Below are positions 9,966-18,845 of a DNA stretch of 64,000 bases, piece after piece. The stretch is taken from contig JANQMD010000018.1 of assembly GCA_028280265.1 (NCBI GenBank), forward strand, positions 18,426-82,425, written 5' to 3'. The notes under the pieces were generated by a model. It did no database searches, had not been told where the DNA came from, and was given only the letters and a program-made list of their open reading frames with translations. Within the stretch, counting starts at the first letter, position 1. Each line of letters opens with the position of its first letter. Origin of the DNA: Flavobacteriaceae bacterium (GTDB lineage: Bacteria > Bacteroidota > Bacteroidia > Flavobacteriales > Flavobacteriaceae). The translations under genes and the position numbers were made by a program.

Positions 9966-10457
9966 CATGATTTTTTTCACAAGAAAGTTATTGAAAAATC
10001 CAATGAAGAAATTGCATGGATTAACCTAGTAATTCTCGATATAAAACTCAGGTTTCAACATTTTTGGTGCTATTTCACCAGTAGACTTTTGCGCTAAAAA
10101 GAATCTTAGCAAAACTTTAACTTTCTAACAAGAACAGCAATACAACCATCTATAAAACAATATATTAACTACTATCATTTTTACCATTTATACGTAGCAG
10201 CTCGTAACCATAAACAGGGATTTTCACTACTCTTAAGAAGACGAGAAGTTTTTTTTTCATTAAAAATCTCATAGCTTTAATATGTTATTTCTTTCGATAA
10301 GAAAGTCTAACACCCCAACAACAACACTCGTTTTTATACTTACCATTTGTAGCCCGAAATTTCTTTAGGATGAAACTTCATGAGGTTTAAGACCCTCTTT
10401 GACTTTCTTTTCCAGAAGAGTTTCAAACATTTAAATAATAACTTAAAATCAAACATT
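9966..10457. other. Long gap with no recognised gene
   Basis: About 490 bp between ddl and the leucine-rich-repeat gene. No credible coding frame was found. The only symmetry noted is a near-palindrome AAACTTCATGAGGTTT at 10373-10388, within the likely 5' leader of the downstream gene; its meaning is unknown. Confidence 0.5.
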
Positions 10458-13400
10458 ATGAAGAAAACTATTCTTTCAAAGGTTTTTACCTTTTGCCTGC
10501 TATTTGTGGGTTTTGGAATGACCCATGCACAGCAATGGACTGCAGTTCCAGATGCAAATTTTGAAGCCGCTCTGGAGCAACTAAACCCTGCTTTGGCCAA
10601 TGACGAAAATCCAGGCTTTGTAAAAACGAGCCTTATTGCTACCATGACTTCACTTGATGTAAGCAACAAGAACATCTCCAATCTTCAGGGGATCGAAGGT
10701 TTTACAGCCCTAAAACACTTAGACTGTTCCAGAAACCAGTTATCGTCTTTAGTACTCACGAGCAATACAGCTCTGATAACGCTGAATGCTTCTAAAAATC
10801 AATTATCAACAATTGATATCAGTGTAAACACAGCATTGACTTTTCTAAATCTTTCTGAGAATCAAATTACAAGTGTGAATCTTTCTACTCTGTTGTCTTT
10901 ATCCCATGCATATCTAAAAAACAATCGCTTGACAACTGTTGATATCTCAACAAATACAAGCCTAGTAGAGTTAAATCTATCGGGAAATCAAATCGGTTCA
11001 CTTAATGTAGCGACCAATACACTTTTACAAAATTTAACACTTTCAGACAATGTCTTAACATCCTTAGATGTAAGTACCCTGACAAATCTGACGACATTGA
11101 TTGTAAATAGCAACTCACCTTTGCGATGTGTTCTGGCAAATAGCACACAACTCAATCCCATTCCTTCTAACTGGAATTCAGACCCCACTACCCGGTTTAC
11201 GATAGACTGCCTTAAAACTGCTATTCCTGATCCATTATTTGAACAACTTTTGATAGACAAAGGATATGACAATATACTCGATGGCTTTATTACCAATGCA
11301 AATGTCGAAAACGAAATAGGACTTCTTATCGACAATACCAACATCACCAATATAAAAGGAATAGAGGCTTTTTCTTCAATATTCATTTTGGGCATTCGCA
11401 ACAATCCAGAATTGATAAATATGGATATTAGTGGACTCAAAAGCCTTGCCGTCCTTTCTGTACAATCCAATTCCAAATTAACTGTAGCGGATTTTAGATT
11501 CAATGATAACCTTGAAGTGGTAAGTGTTAACAACAATAATGCTGTAACAGAAGTAAAATTTGGTTCAAATAGCAGGCTGATAAATTTTGATATCTCGGGT
11601 ACTTCTTTGACTAATTTGGATCTATCACCTGTTAAAGATTTAATTGGTTTGGGATTATCCAATACAGGTCTTACTAGTATTGATCTTTCTGCGAATACTA
11701 GTTTGAGAGGTTTAACTATACTAAACCAGCCCTTACTCCAAAATATTGATTTATCTAACAATCGTTCTTTACAAAACATCAAAATTAACGGAACATCACT
11801 TACCACTCTCGATTTGGTAAATAGTTTTGCACTATCTGAATTAGATGTGGCCAATAATCCAAACCTGACTTGTGTTGAAACATTAATACAGCCTCCACCT
11901 ACCTGGATCAAAGACCCCCACACCGTTTTTTCAAATAACTGTGGTATCGTAGCCAAAACCTATATCCCAGATGATCAATTTGAACAGGCTCTTATTGATC
12001 TAGGACTCGATGACACACTCGATGACCAAGTGTCAACACGTAACATCAGTCAAATAAAAAAACTGGATGTGAGCAATAAAAATATTTCCAGTTTACAAGG
12101 TATTGAAGATTTTACCAGCCTTGTTCAACTAAATTGTTCGAACAATCTATTGACAGAATTAACATTAGGGGTAGCATTTCAGTCTTTGAATTGTCGTGGG
12201 AATCAACTTTCTCAATTGAATTTAAAAAACGCCGAGGGTTTAGTTTACTTGAACTGTGATGAGAATCTTTTGAGTCGTATCGATCTTTCTTCTAATAATC
12301 AGTTGACTTTTTTATCTCTGGCTAAAAATAAACTCAAAGAACTCAGTTTGATCAACAATTCTCTGCTCAATGTTCTTATTGCAGATCACAATCAGTTGAT
12401 GACACTTGATTTTACATCTAACACTCATTTAAATAGAGCAGATGTGAACTTCAATCAACTTTCATCTATAAACTTGAGTCAAAACACCTCGTTAAGTCAG
12501 TTGAATATCAGTCATAATTTGCTTGCCTCTATTGATCTTAGCGCCAATACTAATTTGAAATCATTGGATGCTTCAGATAATCCATTAACGGGCTTAAATG
12601 TGGGTAGTATTACTGGCTTGTCTTATCTGTTTGCCAACAACCTTAGTACCTCCTGTATTCAGGTAAATAACAACCAGTTTACTGCGATTCCTTCGGGTTG
12701 GTCGGCTAGTGTTAATTACTCGCTGAATTGTAATGGCACCTATATTCCAGATGATAATTTTGAACAAGCTTTAATTGATTTAGGCTACGATACTGTTCTT
12801 GACAATTATGTCGCTACCGCTCAAATTAATACGCTTACTACATTAAACATCAGCAATAAAAACATCGCAGACCCTGAAGGATTACAAGCTTTTGTTGCGT
12901 TACAAAACTTAAATATTTCGGGAAATCAATTGGCGAAACTGAATCTAAGTGTGTTGCCCGCATTAACAGTTATGAATGCACAAAACAACCCGAGTCTTTC
13001 CTGTATTCAAGTAAGTCAAGTGCAATTTGAAAATACGCCTGAAGGATGGGTGAAAGATGCTACAGCCAAATATTCATTGGATTGTGACAATACTTTTGTG
13101 CCTGACAATAACTTTGAGCTAGCTTTGATAGGCTTAGGGTATGATGATGTTTTGGACGACAAGGTGAAAACGGCTAATATAAACACCATCACCTCACTAG
13201 ACATCAGTAGCAAGAGCATTGCTAATCTTACCGGAATACAAGATTTTACTGCATTGACCAATCTAAATTTTAGCAGTAATAGTGTCACTAGTGTGGACTT
13301 GACTCAAAATACGAATTTAACACTCATTAATGGATTCAACAATCAATTAACAAGTGTGAATATTCTTAATTTAACAGCTCTCACCGATGTGAATTTTGCC

Positions 13401-14351
13401 AACAACTCGCTCTCTTCAGTGAACCTTAGTACAAATACAGCGCTAACTCGGATGTCTGTTCTAAACAACTCGAACCTATTTTGTATTCAGGTAAATGCTA
13501 GTCAGCTTGCCAACATTCCAACGGGATGGCAAAAAGATGTAAACGCAACATACAGTCAAAACTGTAATCGTACTTTTGTTCCTGATACTAATTTTGAGCA
13601 GGCATTGATTGATCTTGGATACGACAATATTTTAGACGACTATGTGATTACAGGAAACATTGAAAATTTAACTCAGCTGGTGATCAGTAATAAAAGTATC
13701 GCCAATTTGCAAGGTATCGAAGCTTTCACTTCTCTTCAATTTTTGGATGTTCGAAGTAATGCAATTACAGAATTAGATTTAAGATCTAATGTAGCACTGC
13801 AAGGGATTGCTTGTGATAACAATCAGCTTACTCGTTTAAATGTAAGTGGTAATCCCAATTTACTTCAGTTGTTAGCCACCAATAATCAGTTATCTTCTTT
13901 AAATGTAAGTAACAACACATTACTGGAAAGATTACGAGTACAAAACAATTCCAGTCTTACGTGTATCCAGGTAAATAGCACTCAGTTGGCCAACATCCCA
14001 GGTAAGTGGAGAAAGGATGCTGCGGCTTCTTACTCCATAAATTGTAGTGGTGGATCTGGAGGTGGTGGAGGTAGCGGTAGAGATAGAGCTACTGTTCATC
14101 CAGACTCAAATAGTACAAATGCTTTGTTACTGTATCCAAACCCGAGTTCTAACACACTAAAAGTGAGTCTTGGCAAACATACCGAGGCAGATATAGTTAT
14201 CACTGACGTGAATGGTAAAGAGATTTTAAGAAGAAAAGTGAATACTTCTAGTAATCTTATTGATGTTTCTAAAGTACCCGATGGTATCTACTTCGCTACA
14301 ATGAATACCCATACCGAAAAACGTACGCAGAAAATTATTATCTCAAATTAG
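10458..14351 (+). CDS. Large modular leucine-rich-repeat protein, T9SS cargo
   Basis: Secreted protein of 1297 residues. The ATG at 10458 is chosen because it opens a clean signal peptide ending in THAQ; the frame is open further upstream. The body is built of six modules, each opening with a V/IPDxxFExALIDLGYD-type motif (near 10543, 11219, 11958, 12738, 13090 and 13570), followed by roughly 21-residue leucine-rich repeats with NxLxxLDLSxNxxL-like spacing and often closed by a CIQV...WxKD...Y...C segment. A Gly/Ser linker precedes a C-terminal type A sorting domain (LLLYPNPSSN...GIYF) for type IX secretion. Probable role is adhesion or binding at the cell surface. Modules 2 and 6 differ in length. 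Confidence 0.93.
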   Translation: MKKTILSKVFTFCLLFVGFGMTHAQQWTAVPDANFEAALEQLNPALANDENPGFVKTSLIATMTSLDVSNKNISNLQGIEGFTALKHLDCSRNQLSSLVLTSNTALITLNASKNQLSTIDISVNTALTFLNLSENQITSVNLSTLLSLSHAYLKNNRLTTVDISTNTSLVELNLSGNQIGSLNVATNTLLQNLTLSDNVLTSLDVSTLTNLTTLIVNSNSPLRCVLANSTQLNPIPSNWNSDPTTRFTIDCLKTAIPDPLFEQLLIDKGYDNILDGFITNANVENEIGLLIDNTNITNIKGIEAFSSIFILGIRNNPELINMDISGLKSLAVLSVQSNSKLTVADFRFNDNLEVVSVNNNNAVTEVKFGSNSRLINFDISGTSLTNLDLSPVKDLIGLGLSNTGLTSIDLSANTSLRGLTILNQPLLQNIDLSNNRSLQNIKINGTSLTTLDLVNSFALSELDVANNPNLTCVETLIQPPPTWIKDPHTVFSNNCGIVAKTYIPDDQFEQALIDLGLDDTLDDQVSTRNISQIKKLDVSNKNISSLQGIEDFTSLVQLNCSNNLLTELTLGVAFQSLNCRGNQLSQLNLKNAEGLVYLNCDENLLSRIDLSSNNQLTFLSLAKNKLKELSLINNSLLNVLIADHNQLMTLDFTSNTHLNRADVNFNQLSSINLSQNTSLSQLNISHNLLASIDLSANTNLKSLDASDNPLTGLNVGSITGLSYLFANNLSTSCIQVNNNQFTAIPSGWSASVNYSLNCNGTYIPDDNFEQALIDLGYDTVLDNYVATAQINTLTTLNISNKNIADPEGLQAFVALQNLNISGNQLAKLNLSVLPALTVMNAQNNPSLSCIQVSQVQFENTPEGWVKDATAKYSLDCDNTFVPDNNFELALIGLGYDDVLDDKVKTANINTITSLDISSKSIANLTGIQDFTALTNLNFSSNSVTSVDLTQNTNLTLINGFNNQLTSVNILNLTALTDVNFANNSLSSVNLSTNTALTRMSVLNNSNLFCIQVNASQLANIPTGWQKDVNATYSQNCNRTFVPDTNFEQALIDLGYDNILDDYVITGNIENLTQLVISNKSIANLQGIEAFTSLQFLDVRSNAITELDLRSNVALQGIACDNNQLTRLNVSGNPNLLQLLATNNQLSSLNVSNNTLLERLRVQNNSSLTCIQVNSTQLANIPGKWRKDAAASYSINCSGGSGGGGGSGRDRATVHPDSNSTNALLLYPNPSSNTLKVSLGKHTEADIVITDVNGKEILRRKVNTSSNLIDVSKVPDGIYFATMNTHTEKRTQKIIISN

Positions 14352-14439
14352 ATATGTTTCGTTGAAATGACGAGAGGGTTGATTGAAAGTTTATAAAGCT
14401 TGAAAGAAGTCAACAAATCGAACTGAGATTATCTTTACA

Positions 14440-14472
14440 AAGTCGTCTGAACTATTCTTCGGGCGGCTTTTT
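14440..14472 (+). terminator. Rho-independent terminator after LRR gene
   Basis: AAGTCGTC pairs with GGCGGCTT through two G-U pairs, extended by GAA/TTC in the loop, followed by a T-run. Confidence 0.7.
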
Positions 14473-14530
14473 CTATGCTAGTGAACAGTGAACGATGAGC
14501 AATTATCAATAATCAGTGAGCAATGAGCAA

Positions 14531-14614
14531 TTCTCAATTCTCAATTCTTAATTCTTAATTCTTAATTCTTAATTCTTAATTCTTAATTCTTAATTTTTAA
14601 TTTTTAATTTTTAA
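14531..14614 (+). repeat. Heptamer tandem repeat (ATTCTTA)n
   Basis: About 12 copies of a 7-bp unit, ATTCTCA then ATTCTTA then ATTTTTA, preceded by looser TGAGCAA-type heptads from about 14480. The central copies are the reverse complement of the array at 6141-6233. The remainder of the gap 14352-14707 contains no gene. Confidence 0.9.
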
Positions 14615-14707
14615 TGAGATGATAAAAAATTCCTTTCAATTTACAATTAATACGTTTTCAAACCTTCAAATCGCCAAATTGCTACATTGCTACATTGTCA
14701 TATTAGT

Positions 14708-15919
14708 TCATTCTTCAGATAATGAGTTTGCAATAATCCATCCACCTGTCCAAGCGTTTTGAAAATTGAATCCTCCAGTAACCGCATCAATATTTAACAC
14801 CTCTCCTACGAAGAATAGGTTGCTGTGTAATTTGCTCTCAAACCGTTTAAAGTTGATCTCTTTTAAATCAATTCCTCCTGCCGTAACGAACTCTTCTTTG
14901 AACGTACTTTTTCCATTCGCTTGGAAAACAGCTTTGGTCAATTGATTTGCCAATTCATTTATCTGATTCTTTGTCAGATTTGCCCAATTTTGATTTCTCT
15001 CAACCTTAGCAGTAATTACTATTCGTTCCCATAACCTTCGGGGGATTATTGCAAAAGGAGATTTTAAAATCACTTGCTTTTTCGATTGTATTTGCTTTAT
15101 CTCTTGGAGTTTTTCCAATACCTCTTCATAGGATTTTGATAGCCAATTGACTTCAACCTGATATTGGTATTGTTTTTCTGCCAAAATACGTGCACCAAAT
15201 GCAGATAATTTTAGAACTGCAGGTCCACTCATCCCCCAATGTGTAATGAGTAGTGGTCCAGAGGCCTCTAATTTGGTTCCATGAATTTTTACCGTTGCAT
15301 TGGGAACTGAGATTCCCGATATATCAGCAATACGATGATCTTTGATATTAAATGTAAATAAGGATGGAACGGGATCTACAATACTATGTCCAATTGATTC
15401 CGATAATTTCCACACTTGTTTGCTACTCCCTGCGGCAATTACAAGAGCATCACACTCGAATTCATCGTTTTTTGTATTGACCAACCATCTGTTAGCTTTT
15501 TTTTCAATGGAAATTACTCCTTGATTTTTTAAGATGGGAATTTCTAATTCTTTGGTTTTTCTTAAAAAGCAATCAATAATAGTTTGTGAAGAATTGGATT
15601 CTGGAAACACTCTATTGTCATCTTCAATTTTTAATGGGATTCCATTATTTTCGAACCACTCAAAGGTATCGCCCGTCATAAATTGATGAAAGGGTCCTAG
15701 CAATTCCTTTTCCCCTCTTGGATAGAACTCACAAAGCTCTTTAGGGGTAAAACATGCGTGTGTTACATTGCACCTTCCGCCTCCAGAAATTTTGACTTTT
15801 TGCAATACTTCTTTCCCTTTCTCAAGAATCGTGATATCCAAATCAGAATTCATTTCTTTCGCATTGATAGCGGTAAAAAAGCCTGCTGCTCCCCCTCCTA
15901 TAACGATTATTTTTTTCAT
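14708..15919 (-). CDS. BaiN/HI0933-family FAD-dependent oxidoreductase
   Basis: Flavoprotein of 403 residues with an N-terminal dinucleotide-binding motif (VIGGGAAGFFTA, residues 5-16), the family signature KVKISGGGRCNVT (about 42-54) and a C-terminal FAD-contacting segment GGFNFQNAWTGG. The family (YhiN/BaiN) contains a bile-acid reductase in gut clostridia, but most members have no known substrate. It stands alone on the minus strand. Confidence 0.9.
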   Translation of the reverse strand: MKKIIVIGGGAAGFFTAINAKEMNSDLDITILEKGKEVLQKVKISGGGRCNVTHACFTPKELCEFYPRGEKELLGPFHQFMTGDTFEWFENNGIPLKIEDDNRVFPESNSSQTIIDCFLRKTKELEIPILKNQGVISIEKKANRWLVNTKNDEFECDALVIAAGSSKQVWKLSESIGHSIVDPVPSLFTFNIKDHRIADISGISVPNATVKIHGTKLEASGPLLITHWGMSGPAVLKLSAFGARILAEKQYQYQVEVNWLSKSYEEVLEKLQEIKQIQSKKQVILKSPFAIIPRRLWERIVITAKVERNQNWANLTKNQINELANQLTKAVFQANGKSTFKEEFVTAGGIDLKEINFKRFESKLHSNLFFVGEVLNIDAVTGGFNFQNAWTGGWIIANSLSEE

Positions 15920-15983
15920 TTAATTCCTTCTTGTTACTTCGAGTATCGCGCCACAGCGTAATCAATCGATGTGACATTTTGAG

Positions 15984-16955
15984 TTATAATATCATATCCA
16001 CATATGATAGTACTGTTGAATATCCTTTTTGCTTAAAATAATTTGGAGTGGAGTCATTCCCTGTTGCTAGAATAAAATCACCTCCCCAAGCGCCTAAGCT
16101 TTTTACAGCTCCAAAATAATCTGGGAACAACTTTTCTTTAATCGTTGGTAGTTCAATAATATCTGAGATAATTGATTCGTGCTTTTGCATCAATTCTTCA
16201 AATGTAGAGAGTTCTTTTACATGTAACATTTCATGAGAAATTTGAGAAATATTCTCTAATTCTTCTTTGACCCTTTCTCTTTTCTCTTGATATCTTTTGA
16301 TTCCTTCTCTACTATTCTGCTTCTGGTTCAGATGTACAAAAAATAATTGGTCTTTAAATTCAGGGTTGAAATCAACTGGCTGAAGCTTTGGTTGTTGACT
16401 GAGCCTGCCTTGTCGGCAGACAGGCGGAGTCGAAGTCAACAATTGCAACTGATAAAAAATGGGAGAATTGTTACTCGCACAAGCAATATCGTAACCACTT
16501 CCAGAAAAAGAATTCCATAAAAGTTGGTAGGCATCTACTTTTGCCCATTGGGCAATATTATTGATTAAGGTTGAAGAACTTCCCAGTCCCCAATCTCTCG
16601 GAAAAGTCAAATGAGTTTTTACCAAATAACCCGACTCAACTTGTAAAAAATCAGGATTCAGTTTCCTTGCCTCCTGCAATATATTTTGCAATGTTTCGGC
16701 AATAAACTCCGCACTTCCTTCTTTGTTAGAATTGAAAGTAGCGTTTTTTAATCTCAATTTAGGTAAGTCAAAAATGGCTTCAAACCAACATTCTCCGGTG
16801 GTTGTAAAACTTCCCCAAACCAATTCAGGTTCTTGAATTTCTTTAACTACGAGATCCTGACCAAATTTTGTGGGCACCGCTAATGCTGTTGCTCCATCTA
16901 AAATGACATATTCTCCTGTAAGTAATAATTTTCCGTTGGAATAGAATCTATGCAT
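15984..16955 (-). CDS. GYDIA-type GHMP kinase (probable mevalonate-pathway kinase)
   Basis: Small-molecule kinase of the galactokinase/homoserine/mevalonate/phosphomevalonate superfamily, 323 residues. It has KLLLTGEYVIL at the N-terminus, the ATP-binding loop PRDWGLGSSSTLI (about 123-135) and the GYDIA motif after it that names this Bacteroidota family. Next to HMG-CoA reductase it probably phosphorylates mevalonate or phosphomevalonate for isoprenoid synthesis; which step is not certain. Oddly, a 47-bp dispersed palindrome (16394-16440) lies in frame inside the gene and encodes an extra stretch, TSTPPVCRQGRLSQ, that looks unlike the surrounding protein. Confidence 0.85.
   Translation of the reverse strand: MHRFYSNGKLLLTGEYVILDGATALAVPTKFGQDLVVKEIQEPELVWGSFTTTGECWFEAIFDLPKLRLKNATFNSNKEGSAEFIAETLQNILQEARKLNPDFLQVESGYLVKTHLTFPRDWGLGSSSTLINNIAQWAKVDAYQLLWNSFSGSGYDIACASNNSPIFYQLQLLTSTPPVCRQGRLSQQPKLQPVDFNPEFKDQLFFVHLNQKQNSREGIKRYQEKRERVKEELENISQISHEMLHVKELSTFEELMQKHESIISDIIELPTIKEKLFPDYFGAVKSLGAWGGDFILATGNDSTPNYFKQKGYSTVLSYVDMIL
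16394..16440. repeat. Palindromic element inserted in frame within the GHMP kinase gene
   Basis: Arms GTTGACT and AGTCAAC enclose GCCTGCC/GGCAGACAGGC-type and TCGACTCCGC-type sequence, the same core seen in intergenic elements. Its length keeps the kinase frame open. Confidence 0.75.
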
Positions 16956-17290
16956 TATCTTTTATCTTGGTGGCAGACAAACGCAGTCGAAACCACCTAT
17001 GGTTGGTTTCATTTAAACATTTGGAATACTTTTTCAATGCCTCAAAGTTTTCTTCTATTAATGATCTCTTTTTATTCCTACTCCACCCTTGTATTTGCTT
17101 CTCTCTCTTAAATGCTTCTGAAATATTCAGAAATTCTTGACAGTAAACCAAATACAGGCAAACGTTTCTTAGTATGGTTTGCTCCTTTTCCTTCCTGATG
17201 CTCATTCAGCCTTTTTTCAATATCAATTGTACTCCCAGTGTAAAAACTACCATCAGAACATTCTAGAATGTAAACATATCCTTTTTTCAT
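16948..17290 (-). pseudogene. GIY-YIG nuclease, frameshifted, bracketed by palindromes
   Basis: Two overlapping frames together make one UvrC-type GIY-YIG domain protein of about 100 residues. The first, from ATG 17290, gives KGYVYILECSDGSFYTGST...EHQEGKGANHTKKRLPV; the second frame continues with YLVYCQEF...AFKREKQIQGWSRNKKRSLIEEN, exactly the expected remainder of the family. The break is near 17155; two missing bases (or one extra) would explain it. The C-terminal end (after KCLNETNHRW) and the region before the ATG are translated palindromic repeat. It may be a dead gene, or the break may be a sequencing error. It overlaps the kinase start by 8 bp. Confidence 0.75.
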
Positions 17291-17312
17291 AGCTATTCTA
17301 TATTTATTGTGC

Positions 17313-17361
17313 CTTCGACTCCGCTCAGGCATCTGTCCACGGTAGCTGAGCGGAGTCGAAG
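17313..17361. repeat. Perfect 16-bp inverted repeat beside the GIY-YIG gene
   Basis: CTTCGACTCCGCTCAG and CTGAGCGGAGTCGAAG face each other across a 17-bp spacer, ending right at the HMG-CoA reductase stop codon (17362-17364). A second, weaker hairpin (GAAACCA/TGGTTTC, 16989-17010) with a GCAGTCGAA motif lies at the other end of the nuclease gene. It may also terminate HMG-CoA reductase transcription. Confidence 0.85.
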
Positions 17362-18633
17362 CTACTTTTTAATTTCCTTGTACTTCTCCACAACTGCACT
17401 ATGAGAGACTGTTTTTCCTTCAAAGTAATCGACAATCTTCTGTTTATCAGTGTCATTTGCGCCTAACTGATTTAAGATATTCATCAGATGCATTTTCATG
17501 TGACCGTGCTGAATTCCTTTTGTCGTTAATGCACGTAATGCGGCAAAATTTTGAGCCAAACCAGCTGTAGCCATAATCATCATCAATTCTCTAGCTGATG
17601 GTTTTTGTAACATATCCAAAGATAACTTAGCCATAGGATGCAAAGAAGTTAAACCTCCTACGGTTCCCAACGCTAATGGAATCTCAATCCAAAAACGAAA
17701 GATTCCATTGCTAATATCACAATGAGTTAAACTTTTATAATGTCCAGATTTTGATGCATAAGCATGTGCGCCCGCTTCAATAGCTCTAAAGTCATTTCCT
17801 GTTGCTAAAACCACGGCATCAATCCCATTCATAATTCCTTTATTATGCGTAACCGCTCTATAAGGTTCTATTTCGGCAATTTGAACAGCTTGGCAAAATT
17901 TTTCTGCAAACTTATGTGGATTTTCACCTCCTAGTTCCTCAATTTTACAACTCACCTCTGCTCTTACCAAACATTCAGGGACATAGTTAGAAAGAATACT
18001 CATGACAATTTCTATGTCTTCTTTTCTGAATTCTTTTGCCATAGCTTCTAAGCAGGAATTGATAAAATTCGCACCCATAGAGTCTACTGTCTCAAAAGTG
18101 ACATGTAATTGATAGTAGTCCGATAATTTATCAGTCTTATCCACTAATTGAATATCCAAAATGCCTCCTCCTCTTTTCTCCATGTTTTTGGTGATATCGG
18201 CTGTAGCATTTATCAGATCTTCCTTTTTTGACATAAAATACTCCTGCAATTCCGAAGTATTTCCTTGAAACATAAAATGTATCTGTCCTATTTTAGTTGT
18301 TGAGAGTACCTCAGCTTTGAAACCTCCTCTTGAACTCCAAAACTTCGCCACTAAAGAAGCGGCAGCTACCACAGAGCTCTCTTCTACTACCATAGGAATG
18401 ACATACTCTTTCCCATTAATTATGAAGTTTGGAGCTACTCCATAAGGCATGTAAAAATTAGAGATGGTATTCTCAATGAAATCATCGTGAAGTTGCTGTA
18501 GCTTCTCATCAACATTCCAATATTGTTTGATTGTTTCGATGATTTCAGGTTGGCTGTTGAAATAATTGGTTGCTAACCAATGAATTTTTTCTTCTTTGGA
18601 GAGTTTGGAAAATCCACTAACTATCTTACTCAT
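17362..18633 (-). CDS. Hydroxymethylglutaryl-CoA reductase, class II type
   Basis: Reduces HMG-CoA to mevalonate; the class II (degradative-type) fold is what Bacteroidota use for mevalonate synthesis. 423 residues, normal length. Recognisable are the catalytic Glu in MVVEESSVVAAAS (about 82-94), the Lys and Asp in THNKGIMNGIDAVVLATGND (about 263-282) and the C-terminal catalytic His in VSHSAV. It heads a cluster with the GYDIA kinase, the pair being separated only by the GIY-YIG remnant. Confidence 0.95.
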   Translation of the reverse strand: MSKIVSGFSKLSKEEKIHWLATNYFNSQPEIIETIKQYWNVDEKLQQLHDDFIENTISNFYMPYGVAPNFIINGKEYVIPMVVEESSVVAAASLVAKFWSSRGGFKAEVLSTTKIGQIHFMFQGNTSELQEYFMSKKEDLINATADITKNMEKRGGGILDIQLVDKTDKLSDYYQLHVTFETVDSMGANFINSCLEAMAKEFRKEDIEIVMSILSNYVPECLVRAEVSCKIEELGGENPHKFAEKFCQAVQIAEIEPYRAVTHNKGIMNGIDAVVLATGNDFRAIEAGAHAYASKSGHYKSLTHCDISNGIFRFWIEIPLALGTVGGLTSLHPMAKLSLDMLQKPSARELMMIMATAGLAQNFAALRALTTKGIQHGHMKMHLMNILNQLGANDTDKQKIVDYFEGKTVSHSAVVEKYKEIKK

Positions 18634-18652
18634 TATTTGGGAAATCTAGTTG

Positions 18653-18660
18653 CAAAGATA
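18653..18660 (-). promoter_or_regulatory. -7 box for HMG-CoA reductase
   Basis: Reads TATCTTTG on the minus strand, a full TAnnTTTG match 20 bp before the start codon. A partial -33 (TGTG) lies about 19 bp further upstream. Confidence 0.55.
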
Positions 18661-18845
18661 AGAGAAACATTAGATTCTTAACACATCTTCTTATGATATG
18701 ATTATATACAAAATATAGAGCAAAATACCTAGTATTTTGAGTAATATTTTACAATGATAAGCATAAGTATTTCTTATAAATTCAGACGCAAACTGGCATT
18801 GTATTTGGTAATCAAATATTCAGTATAACTCTAAAATTTAACAAT

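Noticed and set aside
10988..11956. Long open frame of 322 codons on the minus strand inside the LRR gene
   Set aside because: It is a mirror of the leucine-rich codons on the plus strand (Ser/Leu/Val-rich, no motif), while the plus frame has a signal peptide, repeats and a sorting domain.
16948..17205. Second GIY-YIG frame taken as a separate gene
   Set aside because: It lacks the GIY and YIG motifs and begins mid-domain; it is the shifted tail of the gene starting at 17290.
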